A DNA stretch of 64,000 nucleotides from JAYZBC01 sp036339375 (GTDB lineage: Bacteria > Pseudomonadota > Alphaproteobacteria > MPNO01 > UBA2964), in contig JAYZBC010000025.1 of NCBI GenBank assembly GCA_036339375.1, positions 1 through 64,000 of the forward strand. The letters run 5' to 3'. A model generated the notes under the pieces. That model saw nothing but the letters and a program-made list of their open reading frames with translations. It made no database searches and was not told the DNA's origin. Below are positions 34,569-43,216 of this stretch, piece after piece. How positions within the stretch are numbered: position 1 is the first letter of the stretch; each line of letters opens with the position of its first letter. A program made the position numbers and the translations under genes.

Positions 34569-35792
34569 TCATACGAAAGCTTGTATTCCCGTTTGTGCAC
34601 GCCCTAGAATTAAGGCATGGATATCATGCGTACCCTCGTAAGTGATCACTGTTTCCAAATTCATAACATGACGAATTACATGATATTCATCAATAATACC
34701 ATTTGCTCCATGCATATCTCGAGAGGTTCTAGCAATATCGAGTGCTTTTCCAGTGCAATGACGTTTCATTAAAGAAATCGCTTCTGGAGCGCACTTTCCT
34801 TCGTCCATCAACCGACCCAACCGTATGCAAGACCCCAAGCCAACTGTAATCTCTGTCTGCATATCAGCTAGTTTTTTCTGAATGAGTTGATTAGATGCTA
34901 AAGGTTTGCCAAATTGAGTGCGTTCCATCACATAATTACGGGCCGCGTGCCAGCAAAATTCTGCAGCGCCTAACACACCCCAAGCTATTCCATACCGGGC
35001 ATTATTAAGACAACCAAAGGGACCACCCAGCCCTTTAGCCCCCTCCAACTTATTTTCTTTCGGTACAAAGACATTATCCATAACGACTTCGCCTGTTAAT
35101 GAAGCTCGTAAAGAGAATTTACCTTCCATTTTTGGCGCGCTGAGCCCTTTCATTCCTTTTTCAAGAATAAATCCTCGGATTATGCCTTCATCATCCTTAG
35201 CCCAAATCACAAATATATCAGCAATAGGGGCATTTGATATCCACATTTTTGTGCCAGAAATTTGGTACCCCCCATCAACGTTTTTAGCTCTGGTTTTCAA
35301 ACCTCCAGCGTCTGAACCGTGATCGGGTTCAGTTAAACCAAAACATCCAATAAACTCACCCTTAGCCAGCTTCGGCAAATATTTTTGACGTTGATCTTCA
35401 TTCCCGTAAGCATAAATTGGCCACATTACGAGACTAGATTGTACAGATAAAACTGAGCGATAACTGGAATCTACGCGCTCTATTTCTCGGGCAATAAGGC
35501 CATAGCTTACATAATTTACACCGGCACAACCGTATCGATTTTCAAGAGTTGATCCTAGAAGGCCGAGTTCACCCATTTCATACATAATCTCTCTGTGGAA
35601 TTTTTCCTTCCTGTTGGCTTCCAGAATACGTGTCATTAATTTTTCCTGGGCATATTGCCGGGTCGTTTCTCTAATTAATTTTTCATCTTCAGTCAGTTGC
35701 TCTTCGAAAAGCAAAGGGTCTTGCCAATCGAATTTTGCCCATTTTTTTATCCGGGCAATGTCGTCGACTGTTTTAACGGGTTCACTGGTCAT
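34569..35792 (-). CDS. gcdH: Glutaryl-CoA dehydrogenase
   Basis: A 407-residue acyl-CoA dehydrogenase of the glutaryl-CoA branch. FDWQDPLLFEEQLTEDE near the N-terminus, GCFGLTEPDHGSDAGG, KMWISNAPIAD, the FAD region ERTQFGKPLASNQLIQKKLADM, and the catalytic glutamate Glu386 in TYEGTHDIHALILGRAQTG are diagnostic. It oxidises and decarboxylates glutaryl-CoA to crotonyl-CoA, passing electrons to ETF. AAGGAT precedes the ATG at 35792. It is upstream of the CoA-transferase in one operon. It gives the pathway of the enamidase and reductase homologues a plausible exit into central metabolism. Confidence 0.95.
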   Translation of the reverse strand: MTSEPVKTVDDIARIKKWAKFDWQDPLLFEEQLTEDEKLIRETTRQYAQEKLMTRILEANRKEKFHREIMYEMGELGLLGSTLENRYGCAGVNYVSYGLIAREIERVDSSYRSVLSVQSSLVMWPIYAYGNEDQRQKYLPKLAKGEFIGCFGLTEPDHGSDAGGLKTRAKNVDGGYQISGTKMWISNAPIADIFVIWAKDDEGIIRGFILEKGMKGLSAPKMEGKFSLRASLTGEVVMDNVFVPKENKLEGAKGLGGPFGCLNNARYGIAWGVLGAAEFCWHAARNYVMERTQFGKPLASNQLIQKKLADMQTEITVGLGSCIRLGRLMDEGKCAPEAISLMKRHCTGKALDIARTSRDMHGANGIIDEYHVIRHVMNLETVITYEGTHDIHALILGRAQTGIQAFV

Positions 35793-35869
35793 GACAAAAT
35801 CCTTAATGGGCCAAGAGCAACACTGGTCCACACGTTTTCAACGAAAACCAAACGCATTGGTTTTCAAAT

Positions 35870-36169
35870 CTATTCAGAATGCGGACGGGACATCCACATA
35901 GCTAGATCAAATGTGTTTAGATCTGCCGCACGCATCATTTCAGCAATTGCAACTACGGCTTCTGTCGCGGTAACTACATCTTTTTCTCGAAAAGGAGGAA
36001 AATAGGTGTCTTCATCTGTCAACTTCTTACAATAAAGTTTTGCTCCAGCGGCTAATAACATCTGGACGGTTTCCGGTGAAACAGATTCGGTACCGCCATC
36101 GTTCAGCACCTCTAGGGCACTCTTAAAAATTTGGCTGACCTCCTTTGCCATCTTATCAGATGATGACAT
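35870..36169 (-). CDS. Small conserved-looking protein, coupled to Rieske ferredoxin
   Basis: A protein of about 99 residues that I do not recognise. It is mostly predicted helical, with a run SVSPETVQMLLAAGAKLYCKK and an acidic/aromatic patch TDEDTYFPPF, one cysteine and no signal peptide. Its start overlaps the end of the Rieske gene by 14 bases (GGGGAAG ahead of the ATG at 36169; ATG at 36181 is an alternative), so it is translationally coupled. Position after a Rieske ferredoxin and an amidohydrolase suggests an accessory or partner subunit for one of them. Confidence 0.75.
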   Translation of the reverse strand: MSSSDKMAKEVSQIFKSALEVLNDGGTESVSPETVQMLLAAGAKLYCKKLTDEDTYFPPFREKDVVTATEAVVAIAEMMRAADLNTFDLAMWMSRPHSE

Positions 36170-36521
36170 GGACTTCCCCATCTAAAACTTTAACGTCAAA
36201 TTTCCGCAACCGAGCATTTTTATACCCCGGATGCACACCTGTTTTGATGTTAAATTCGTAGCCGTGCCATGGGCAAACAATATGCACATCCTCGTCTGAC
36301 CAAGTGAGGCCCTGACTTGTTTTATCTTCACCAAGCAATTCTACAACACGATTAAGAATGCGCCCTTGACAAATTGGACCGCCCTGGTGAACACATTTGT
36401 TTTCATAAGCAAAAAATTCCCCATCAACAAAAAAGACGCCAATTTCTAAGTCACCCTGCGCAATTACTTTACGGCCGCGATCTTCAAACTCCTCCTCGCG
36501 ACCTACATATACGTCCGCCAT
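36156..36521 (-). CDS. Rieske 2Fe-2S protein (ferredoxin-like)
   Basis: A 121-residue Rieske protein. Ligands are CVHQGG (Cys-x-His near residue 42) and CPWHG (Cys-x2-His near 84). The spacing between them is about 37 residues, roughly twice that of biphenyl dioxygenase-type ferredoxins, because of an inserted segment (GRILNRVVELLGEDK...). It may be the electron carrier for a non-haem oxygenase or a subunit of an iron-sulfur enzyme. AGGGGAAAAG precedes the ATG. It follows the amidohydrolase gene by 20 bases and overlaps the small downstream gene. Confidence 0.9.
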   Translation of the reverse strand: MADVYVGREEEFEDRGRKVIAQGDLEIGVFFVDGEFFAYENKCVHQGGPICQGRILNRVVELLGEDKTSQGLTWSDEDVHIVCPWHGYEFNIKTGVHPGYKNARLRKFDVKVLDGEVHVII

Positions 36522-36541
36522 GTCTTTTCCCCTATTGTTCT

Positions 36542-37750
36542 TTATTTTTTAATATCTAAATTAAATAACCTTACGGCATTTTCACCCAAAATATTACGTT
36601 TGGCCTGCTCATCCAAAAAGGGTAGATTATAAATTGTACTGGGTGGATTGAAGTCCCAGTGTGGCCAGTCAGATGCGTAAAGTAGCTGCGTTTCGGCCTT
36701 TACAGCCTTAAAGGTCTCTTCTGTTAAACCCATATTTGCCGTCTCAATGGGCTGGCAGGTGTAATACATATCCGCCATATACTCACTAGGTAGTTTTTTC
36801 AACAATGGTGCCTCCGAAGGACGCATCATATATTCAGAATCAAGACGTTGCATTAGAAAAGCCAACCATGCTAGGCCTGATTCAATCCAAATAACAGGTA
36901 ATTTAGGAAAACGTTCCTGCATACCGTGTACAATCCAATTAGTCATATGCACGATATTGCACAAGACAAAAGACACAGAATGCATAGAGATGAACAAGTC
37001 TAACTGCTTCATCCAATCGTCACCCCAAGTAAGGCCGGCATGAAACGCAAGGGGCAAACCACGTTCTTCTAATTCTTTATAAATGGGAATATATTGATTA
37101 TGATGCACCGGCTTGTAACGGATCGCCGTAATCATAAACCCCATAACGTTTGGGTTTTCTCCAAATTCTTTAATTATTTTTAAACAAGTGTCCGGTTCTG
37201 AAATCGGTAAATATAATAATGTTTTTACCCGGTCATCAGCCGGCAAAATTCGTTCACATACCCAACGATTGTAAGCAAGAGCCAACTGTGCTTCCACACG
37301 TGGCTGCGGATGCGTCCCCAGCTGTAACAGGTTTCCGGGGAATAACACTTGAAAATCCAAACCCATGGCATCTAAAGACCGGCGCATAAGGGTAACATCA
37401 CGATGAACGCTCTTATCGTCTACATCTTCTGCTAATTTTTGTTGATGTGGTATCCGCCCACCCGCATCCTGATAACGTAATCCCGGTGTCGCATTTGAAA
37501 GCCCGGGTGCTCCTCCTGTCCGCGATTGAAATTCTTGTGCATAGTGTTTAAGTATTGGATCATCTAAATATTCTACGACCTCACGCCAAGAACTCATTTC
37601 TGAGTGGTGAGCATCAACATCAACTATGGTCCAATCATCAAAACCATTTTCTATACGAAACTTTGTTTCATGCGCCAAAATATCACGAGTATCTGTGTTT
37701 ATCGTAATTTGGTTAAGGAGTTCTCTTGTTTGTTCTACCCCACTATCCAT
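36542..37750 (-). CDS. Amidohydrolase family protein (PF04909, ACMSD/decarboxylase-like)
   Basis: A 402-residue metal-dependent hydrolase of the amidohydrolase-2 type. Metal positions are suggested by VDVDAHH near residue 45, FHAGLTWG in the middle, and ASDWPHWD towards the end (the conserved Asp after beta-8). The family includes aminocarboxymuconate-semialdehyde decarboxylase, resorcylate decarboxylase and ring-opening hydrolases. GGAGGT precedes the ATG at 37750; the frame extends to 37786. First gene of a three-gene unit with the Rieske protein and the small protein, divergent from the SnoaL-like gene. The reaction cannot be fixed from sequence. Confidence 0.87.
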   Translation of the reverse strand: MDSGVEQTRELLNQITINTDTRDILAHETKFRIENGFDDWTIVDVDAHHSEMSSWREVVEYLDDPILKHYAQEFQSRTGGAPGLSNATPGLRYQDAGGRIPHQQKLAEDVDDKSVHRDVTLMRRSLDAMGLDFQVLFPGNLLQLGTHPQPRVEAQLALAYNRWVCERILPADDRVKTLLYLPISEPDTCLKIIKEFGENPNVMGFMITAIRYKPVHHNQYIPIYKELEERGLPLAFHAGLTWGDDWMKQLDLFISMHSVSFVLCNIVHMTNWIVHGMQERFPKLPVIWIESGLAWLAFLMQRLDSEYMMRPSEAPLLKKLPSEYMADMYYTCQPIETANMGLTEETFKAVKAETQLLYASDWPHWDFNPPSTIYNLPFLDEQAKRNILGENAVRLFNLDIKK

Positions 37751-37846
37751 AACGGTAACCTCCACGTTAAATTCCGTCGTTAACAACTTTCATGATAAAC
37801 TAAAGTAGATAATAGAAAAACTGTTTAAAGGCAATGAGTGGAAAGA

Positions 37847-38281
37847 ATGTCAGAACAGCAAATTGAGACTAACCGGCTTTTAGTTTATCGATTTTACCAT
37901 GAACTTTGGAATAATTGGCAATTTGATATTATAAGTGATTTACTGAGCCCGGACTTGGTTTTTCATGGTTCTTTGGGAACCCAAAAAACTGGTCATGAGG
38001 GTTTTATAGAGTATGCCAATCAGGTGCGTAGTGCCTTTCCTGACTTTAAAAATTCTGTCGAAGATATAATTGCCGAAGAACAAAAGGTTGCAGCTTGCTT
38101 AACATTTCAGGGAACCCACGAAGGGAAAATTTTTGGTATTGAACCTACCGGAAGAACCATTCAGTTTGTGGGAATAGGTGTTTTTGTTTTTAGAGCAGAC
38201 TTGATTAGCCATATTTGGGTTCTGGGTGACAGACTATCCCTCTTACAACAACTGAGTGATAGAGATCCCATTTCGGAATAA
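37847..38281 (+). CDS. SnoaL-like ester cyclase family protein
   Basis: A 144-residue alpha+beta-barrel protein of the SnoaL/ester cyclase group (NTF2-like fold). RFYHELWNNWQFDIISDLLSPDLVFHGSLG and GHEGFIEYANQVRSAFPDFKNSVEDIIAEE are typical, as is the GTHEGKIFGIEPTGRTIQFVGIGVF block. Such proteins range from polyketide cyclases to dehydratases and hydrolases of small molecules. ATG at 37847 is preceded by GGAAAGA; a GTG at 37838 is alternative. It stands alone on the plus strand, convergent with a UbiD-family gene. Confidence 0.87.
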   Translation: MSEQQIETNRLLVYRFYHELWNNWQFDIISDLLSPDLVFHGSLGTQKTGHEGFIEYANQVRSAFPDFKNSVEDIIAEEQKVAACLTFQGTHEGKIFGIEPTGRTIQFVGIGVFVFRADLISHIWVLGDRLSLLQQLSDRDPISE

Positions 38282-38305
38282 ATATCAATATTTAGAAAAG
38301 GATTA

Positions 38306-38334
38306 AGAAGACCCAAGCGATCTCTGGGCCTTCT
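38306..38334. terminator. Bidirectional terminator between SnoaL-like and UbiD-family genes
   Basis: AGAAG pairs with CTTCT and CCCA with TGGG around a 9-base loop, with one internal mismatch. The hairpin lies between two convergent stop codons and is flanked by A- and T-rich sequence on both sides (TAAAAATCTTT on the plus strand), so it could serve both transcripts. Confidence 0.55.
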
Positions 38335-38349
38335 AAAAATCTTTAAATA

Positions 38350-39807
38350 TTAATATTTAAATACGTTCGGGAACTTACTTCTCACTTCAGAAGCTAGTTC
38401 CGGAGATGTTTGTGCCACTGCCGGAAACGTGTCTATTCTCTCGTAAGGACGACAGGCATTAATGATCACACGATTATTGAACAGAGTTTCTTCTTCATGC
38501 ATTGGATCGAGACGGGAGGATTGGCATTGCGACAAATGCGTAATGTCCCGAGCAGGATCAGACCTTGTACCCATTGCCCAAACAACATCATGTAAATTGG
38601 CTGCATCTATATCTTCATCCACTACAACAGTATAGCGCCCACAATAAGTTGCTGGGTTAAGTTGCGACGCCATTAGTCCAGCCTGAGTGGCATGCCCATA
38701 AAATCTTTGTTTTATTGAAACGACAACAAAGGTTCGACCGGAACCTGCTTCATGATGCCATACCCCGCGAACATCTTGGACACCTGCTTTTTGCAATCCT
38801 TCAAGCAAGGTGACGGAGCGTGTAAAACACCGCTCAAACAAATGCGAATGCGGCGGTTTTTGACTTGCTGCACACGTCAAAATTGGGTTGCTCCGGTAAT
38901 ATACTTTTTTGATTTTAAAAATTGGATCCATTTCAGCGTCACCAGCATAATACCCGGTCCATTCCCCAAAGGGACCTTCCATACGTTCTTCATCCGGAAC
39001 TTGTTCACCTTCAATAACAATTTCAGAATGTGCAGGAAAAGGTAAACCATTATCGCCAACAATTAAGTCAATTGGCTTACCAGCAAGGCCTCCTTGAAAA
39101 GCAAATTCATCAACGTCGTCGGGAATTGTCATGCGCGCTGCAAGAAAATGTGTCGGATCAACGCCCACGACAATTGTAGCAGGACAGGGTTCACCCTTTG
39201 CAAAATACTTTGCGCGCTGAATATTTCCTTGTTTCCCATTGGAAATCATTACGCCTAGAGTTTGGCCGTCATGTACCATACACCGATAAGTTCCGGAATT
39301 AACGCGTCCGTTATCAGGGTCTCTTGTGACAACACCACACGCTGTCCCTATATAACGTCCTCCATCTAATTCATGATGTACAGGTACAGGTAATAATTTT
39401 GTTATATCTATTTCATCTCCCTCCAAAATGTTTTCAAGGATAGGTCCATTTTCTACTATCCTTGGTGGAATAGGTTCATGATTAAACATTTTTTCTCGGT
39501 AGGCGTTTAATAGAGCAAATCGATCAGTCGACAATTCTGTATCCATTCCTACTGCCAGTGCTAAACGAAAAGGAGACGCCAGCATCCCATACAAGCAACG
39601 GAATCCTTCTGGATAGCCGGGAACTTTATCAAACAAAACCGCTTTCGCTTTTTCGACACGCTCTCGATACAAAACTTCAACAACCGCGCCCATTTCTTTA
39701 TCCCAATGCGCACCATTTACCTTTTCAAGCTGACCGGCTTCTTCTGCAGCCGCTAAAAAATCTCGTAAATCTGTTTGCGGGCTGAAGTTCTCCCTACCAC
39801 CATCCAT
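38350..39807 (-). CDS. UbiD family decarboxylase (paralogue 4)
   Basis: A 485-residue UbiD-family enzyme. HELDGGRYIGTACGVVTRDPD, HSEIVIEGEQV and MEGPFGEWTGYYAGDAEMD are the active-site regions; the EGPFGEW form agrees with paralogues 5 and 6. AGGAG lies eight bases before the ATG at 39807; the frame is open to 39846. It is the last of three UbiD-family genes in the same direction (38350-42949), with 60 bases to the next. Its divergence from paralogues 5 and 6 (many different residues in the first 120) suggests another substrate or a separate subunit. Confidence 0.92.
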   Translation of the reverse strand: MDGGRENFSPQTDLRDFLAAAEEAGQLEKVNGAHWDKEMGAVVEVLYRERVEKAKAVLFDKVPGYPEGFRCLYGMLASPFRLALAVGMDTELSTDRFALLNAYREKMFNHEPIPPRIVENGPILENILEGDEIDITKLLPVPVHHELDGGRYIGTACGVVTRDPDNGRVNSGTYRCMVHDGQTLGVMISNGKQGNIQRAKYFAKGEPCPATIVVGVDPTHFLAARMTIPDDVDEFAFQGGLAGKPIDLIVGDNGLPFPAHSEIVIEGEQVPDEERMEGPFGEWTGYYAGDAEMDPIFKIKKVYYRSNPILTCAASQKPPHSHLFERCFTRSVTLLEGLQKAGVQDVRGVWHHEAGSGRTFVVVSIKQRFYGHATQAGLMASQLNPATYCGRYTVVVDEDIDAANLHDVVWAMGTRSDPARDITHLSQCQSSRLDPMHEEETLFNNRVIINACRPYERIDTFPAVAQTSPELASEVRSKFPNVFKY

Positions 39808-39867
39808 TTTCATCTCTCCTCTCATTTTTAAATCTTCTACCAACAAATATTGTTGTTATCGACATGT

Positions 39868-41364
39868 TTAATCCCTTAGGTAGCCCCATCTTTCCCAAGC
39901 CTTTCGTCGGGCTTCTGGGGTAGGTGCGTTCACTTTTTGGAACTTATCTTTCCAATGAAATGGACGACAAGCATTAATGATAGCTCTACTGTTATAGAGC
40001 TTACCTTGTTCACGGTCATCAGGCGAAATAACTGGATCCAACGCGGAACTCCACATATTGTGAATTATATCTATGCCACTTGCTGGATCACAGCGCGTAC
40101 AAACTGCCCAAATAACTTCTTCTAAATTAGAAACATCAACATCTTCGTCAACTACCACAACAATCCGGCCCAAATAAGCACCAGCATGGCAGGTGGCTGT
40201 AATTTGGCCAGCCTGGGTCGCATGACCCGGATACCGTTGCTTGATAGACACTGCCAAAAATAAACGCGAACCCCCAACCTCATGGGCCCAAACCTCCACA
40301 ACATCAGGAACACCTGCTCGGTTAATATTTTCCTTCAATACAGCCGAACGGCTGATCGCCCGATAACGAGCATATTCATAGGGCATCCGAATATGAGCGG
40401 CACCTAAAATAATGGGATTGTTGCGATGATAAATTGCCGCAATATCTATCCAAGGCTCAGCCGCCATTACTCCACCTTGATAGCCAAGCCATTCCCCAAA
40501 AGGGCCCTCACGACTTGTATTGCCCGGATTTATAAATCCCTCAATAACAATTTCAGAATTAGCTGGAAAAGGCAGTCCGGTATGTTTACCTTCAACACAC
40601 TCTATGGCTTTTCCACGATAGGCACCCATCATATCAAGCTCACACATACCTTCGGGTGCTTCCGTCGAAGATGTCAAAAATGATAATGGATCGCTGCCAA
40701 CAACAACACATACTGGCATGGGTTTGTTATTTGCCAGGTACTTGTCTCTGTGGATCCTCCCATGTTTTCCAGGGGAAATATAAAGTCCCACTCTTTTTGC
40801 ATCATGTACCATCACCCGATAGGTACCACAATTTATCCAACCGCTATCTGGATCACGTGTGATATTGAAACAGCCTGTTCCAATATACCTACCCCCATCT
40901 TCTGGATTCCAAAGGGGTGATGGAAATTTCGTAATATCAACATCTACACCTTCGGTGATGTTTTCAAAAATCGGGCCATCCCTAACAATAGCATGAGGTA
41001 TAGGTGTGAGATTCCGGGTATGGCGATGATATGCCTGACTTAGTTCAAGTTTATTCAGTTGAGAGGGAAATCCAAGTGTGAGGTTCTTTCGTGTACCCGT
41101 AAACCAGTTGATTAATAAACGAAACCCCTTCGGACTGCCCTTCACCTCATCAAACAGAATTGTGGGAGTATTTTCGTCGTGACAGACGACTTCAACTACT
41201 TGACCAATATCGCTCTCCCAATCCGCTCCTTTCACAATTTTTAGGTCACCACGTTTTTTTACTTCCTCCAACCAATCACGTAGATCAACATATTCAAGTG
41301 CGCAGCCTGCATTCGGGCCAACACCCTGTATAGTCTCGGGTTCAATTGCATTCCCCATTCCCAC
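39868..41364 (-). CDS. UbiD family decarboxylase (paralogue 5)
   Basis: A 498-residue UbiD-family enzyme, closely similar to paralogue 6 immediately upstream: both have GGRYIGTG followed by ITRDPDS/VTRDPDS, SPGKHGRIHRDKY, LPFPAN and EGPFGEW. The gap between them is 91 bases and they look like a tandem duplication. The start may be GTG at 41364 or ATG at 41358. Residues SEIVIEGFIN and EGPFGEWLGY cover the conserved acidic active-site positions. Two nearly equal UbiD proteins could form a hetero-oligomer or serve related substrates. Confidence 0.92.
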   Translation of the reverse strand: MGMGNAIEPETIQGVGPNAGCALEYVDLRDWLEEVKKRGDLKIVKGADWESDIGQVVEVVCHDENTPTILFDEVKGSPKGFRLLINWFTGTRKNLTLGFPSQLNKLELSQAYHRHTRNLTPIPHAIVRDGPIFENITEGVDVDITKFPSPLWNPEDGGRYIGTGCFNITRDPDSGWINCGTYRVMVHDAKRVGLYISPGKHGRIHRDKYLANNKPMPVCVVVGSDPLSFLTSSTEAPEGMCELDMMGAYRGKAIECVEGKHTGLPFPANSEIVIEGFINPGNTSREGPFGEWLGYQGGVMAAEPWIDIAAIYHRNNPIILGAAHIRMPYEYARYRAISRSAVLKENINRAGVPDVVEVWAHEVGGSRLFLAVSIKQRYPGHATQAGQITATCHAGAYLGRIVVVVDEDVDVSNLEEVIWAVCTRCDPASGIDIIHNMWSSALDPVISPDDREQGKLYNSRAIINACRPFHWKDKFQKVNAPTPEARRKAWERWGYLRD

Positions 41365-41400
41365 ACTCGTTTAACGTAAGTTTTCCGTCAAAAGAAATCC

Positions 41401-41431
41401 GGCCGCCGCACTAATGTTTGGTACGGCAGCC
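41401..41431 (-). terminator. GC-rich hairpin between two UbiD-family genes
   Basis: GGCCGCCG and CGGCAGCC pair over seven of eight positions with a 15-base loop. On the minus strand the hairpin is followed by GGATTTCTTTT. It may partially terminate transcription after paralogue 6 or protect its mRNA. The T-run is interrupted, so I keep the confidence low. Confidence 0.4.
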
Positions 41432-41455
41432 GACCTCTATTTCAGTACACCCATT

Positions 41456-42949
41456 TTAAGAGGGTTTTTCGCAAAGGTGTCCCCACTTCTCTATAGCCTC
41501 TCTCATGACTTCTGGCTCCGGAGAATTTACAGGGGGAAATTCATCTTTCCAATGAAATGGGCGACAAGCATCAATAATCGCCCGGCTATTAGTCAAATTG
41601 CCTTTGGCTTTTTCTTCCGGTGGAATTCTTGGATCCAAAGGTGTAGACCAACAATTATGAATGATATCAATTGAGGTTGCTGGATCAGAACGTGTGATCA
41701 TGCCCCAGATTAGCTCTTCCAAGTTAGTCACATCAATATCATCATCTACAACGATTACGTATTTACCTGCATATGCCCCGAGATGACACATAGCAGCAAC
41801 GTGACCCGTTTGCATTGCATGTCCAGGGTAACGTTGCTTTATTGAAATAGCGAGTAACATTCGGGCGGTACCAACTTCGTGGGCCCAAACCCCTTGCACA
41901 TCTGGCACTCCAGCCTTGACAATATTTTCTTTGAGTGCGGCTGAACGTGTAACTGCCCTATAACGTGCCAACTCATCTGGTGGGCGCAGAGGTGGACAGC
42001 CCAAAATTATTGGATCGTTCCTGTGATAAATAGCCTTAATGTCTAAAACTGGCTCAGCACGCATTTTTGAACCATAGTAGCCAGTCCATTCCCCGAATGG
42101 TCCCTCTTCAACCCGGTTACCAGGTTCAATAAAACCCTCTAATACAAGTTCCGCATTTGCAGGAAAGGGTAAACCAGTATGTTTGCCTTTGACGCATTCA
42201 ATAGCATGCCCCCGATAGCCTCCTAAAATATCATATTCACAGGCACCGGGTGGCATTTCTGTACAACCCATTAAGAAGGCCATGGGATCACCACCCAAAA
42301 CGATACAAGCCGGCATAGGCTCACCATTAGCTTCGTATTTATCACGATGGATTCGACCATGTTTCCCGGGCGAAATGTAAAATCCGACTTGTTTTTTGTT
42401 ATGGATCATAACCCGGTAGGTTCCGATATTTATCCAATCACTATCTGGATCACGCGTTACATTGTAGGAACCCGTTCCTATATAACGTCCACCATCTTTG
42501 TCATGCCACATCGGCGTCGGAAATTTCTCGACGTCTATGTCATCGCCTTCCATAATATTTTCGAATACCGGCCCGTTATCAACAATTGCATGTGGAATTG
42601 GCTCTATAGAAGATAGATGTTTATGGACCCCGTCGGTTAGCTCAAGTTTGGTAAAGTCAGGGGAAAAACCCATTGTCATGCATTTTCGTTTACCGGCAAA
42701 GAAATTGATCATCATTCTAAAACCAGGAGGACAACCCGGCACTTCATCAAAAATGATGCAGGGCGCGTTTTCATCATGCTGGACAACTTCAGAAGCCAAC
42801 CCGATGTCCTTTTCCCAACTCGCTCCCTTAACGACTCTAACTTCGCCAAGTTTCTCGGCTTCCACGATCCATTCTCTCATATCTTCGTAAGTCATACGGG
42901 CACCAACATTCGAACCACTGTCAACGGCCGTAGCTTTTACATCTGCCAT
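41456..42949 (-). CDS. UbiD family decarboxylase (paralogue 6)
   Basis: A 497-residue UbiD-family enzyme with KDGGRYIGTGSYNVTRDPDS, NAELVLEGFIEPG and EEGPFGEWTGYYG. It groups with paralogues 1 and 5. The open frame runs to 43024, but GGGAG nine bases ahead of the ATG at 42949 gives MADVKATAVD, and the N-terminus then matches the other paralogues (DMREWIVEAEKLGEVRVVKG). First gene of a three-UbiD run; the 267 bases upstream hold no gene and should include the promoter. Confidence 0.93.
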   Translation of the reverse strand: MADVKATAVDSGSNVGARMTYEDMREWIVEAEKLGEVRVVKGASWEKDIGLASEVVQHDENAPCIIFDEVPGCPPGFRMMINFFAGKRKCMTMGFSPDFTKLELTDGVHKHLSSIEPIPHAIVDNGPVFENIMEGDDIDVEKFPTPMWHDKDGGRYIGTGSYNVTRDPDSDWINIGTYRVMIHNKKQVGFYISPGKHGRIHRDKYEANGEPMPACIVLGGDPMAFLMGCTEMPPGACEYDILGGYRGHAIECVKGKHTGLPFPANAELVLEGFIEPGNRVEEGPFGEWTGYYGSKMRAEPVLDIKAIYHRNDPIILGCPPLRPPDELARYRAVTRSAALKENIVKAGVPDVQGVWAHEVGTARMLLAISIKQRYPGHAMQTGHVAAMCHLGAYAGKYVIVVDDDIDVTNLEELIWGMITRSDPATSIDIIHNCWSTPLDPRIPPEEKAKGNLTNSRAIIDACRPFHWKDEFPPVNSPEPEVMREAIEKWGHLCEKPS

Positions 42950-43216
42950 AAAATTTCTCTCCCTAAGTAAATACGTCCCATTTCCAATTATTCTCGAAAA
43001 TAGGCAATACACAATTTGCCACAAATTTTAAAAAAGGTAAAAGTTTTCGAATGGCAATACAAAAACTTTTGAAAGACTAGAATTATGCCATTCTAATACA
43101 GAAGTCACGTAAAGCTTTAAAAATTTTAACTTATTTTTGGATATTATTTAGATACTGGGAAATGAGGTATTAGCAAAATAAGCGTGGAAAACAATATTAT
43201 AATGGCTAAACGAATT

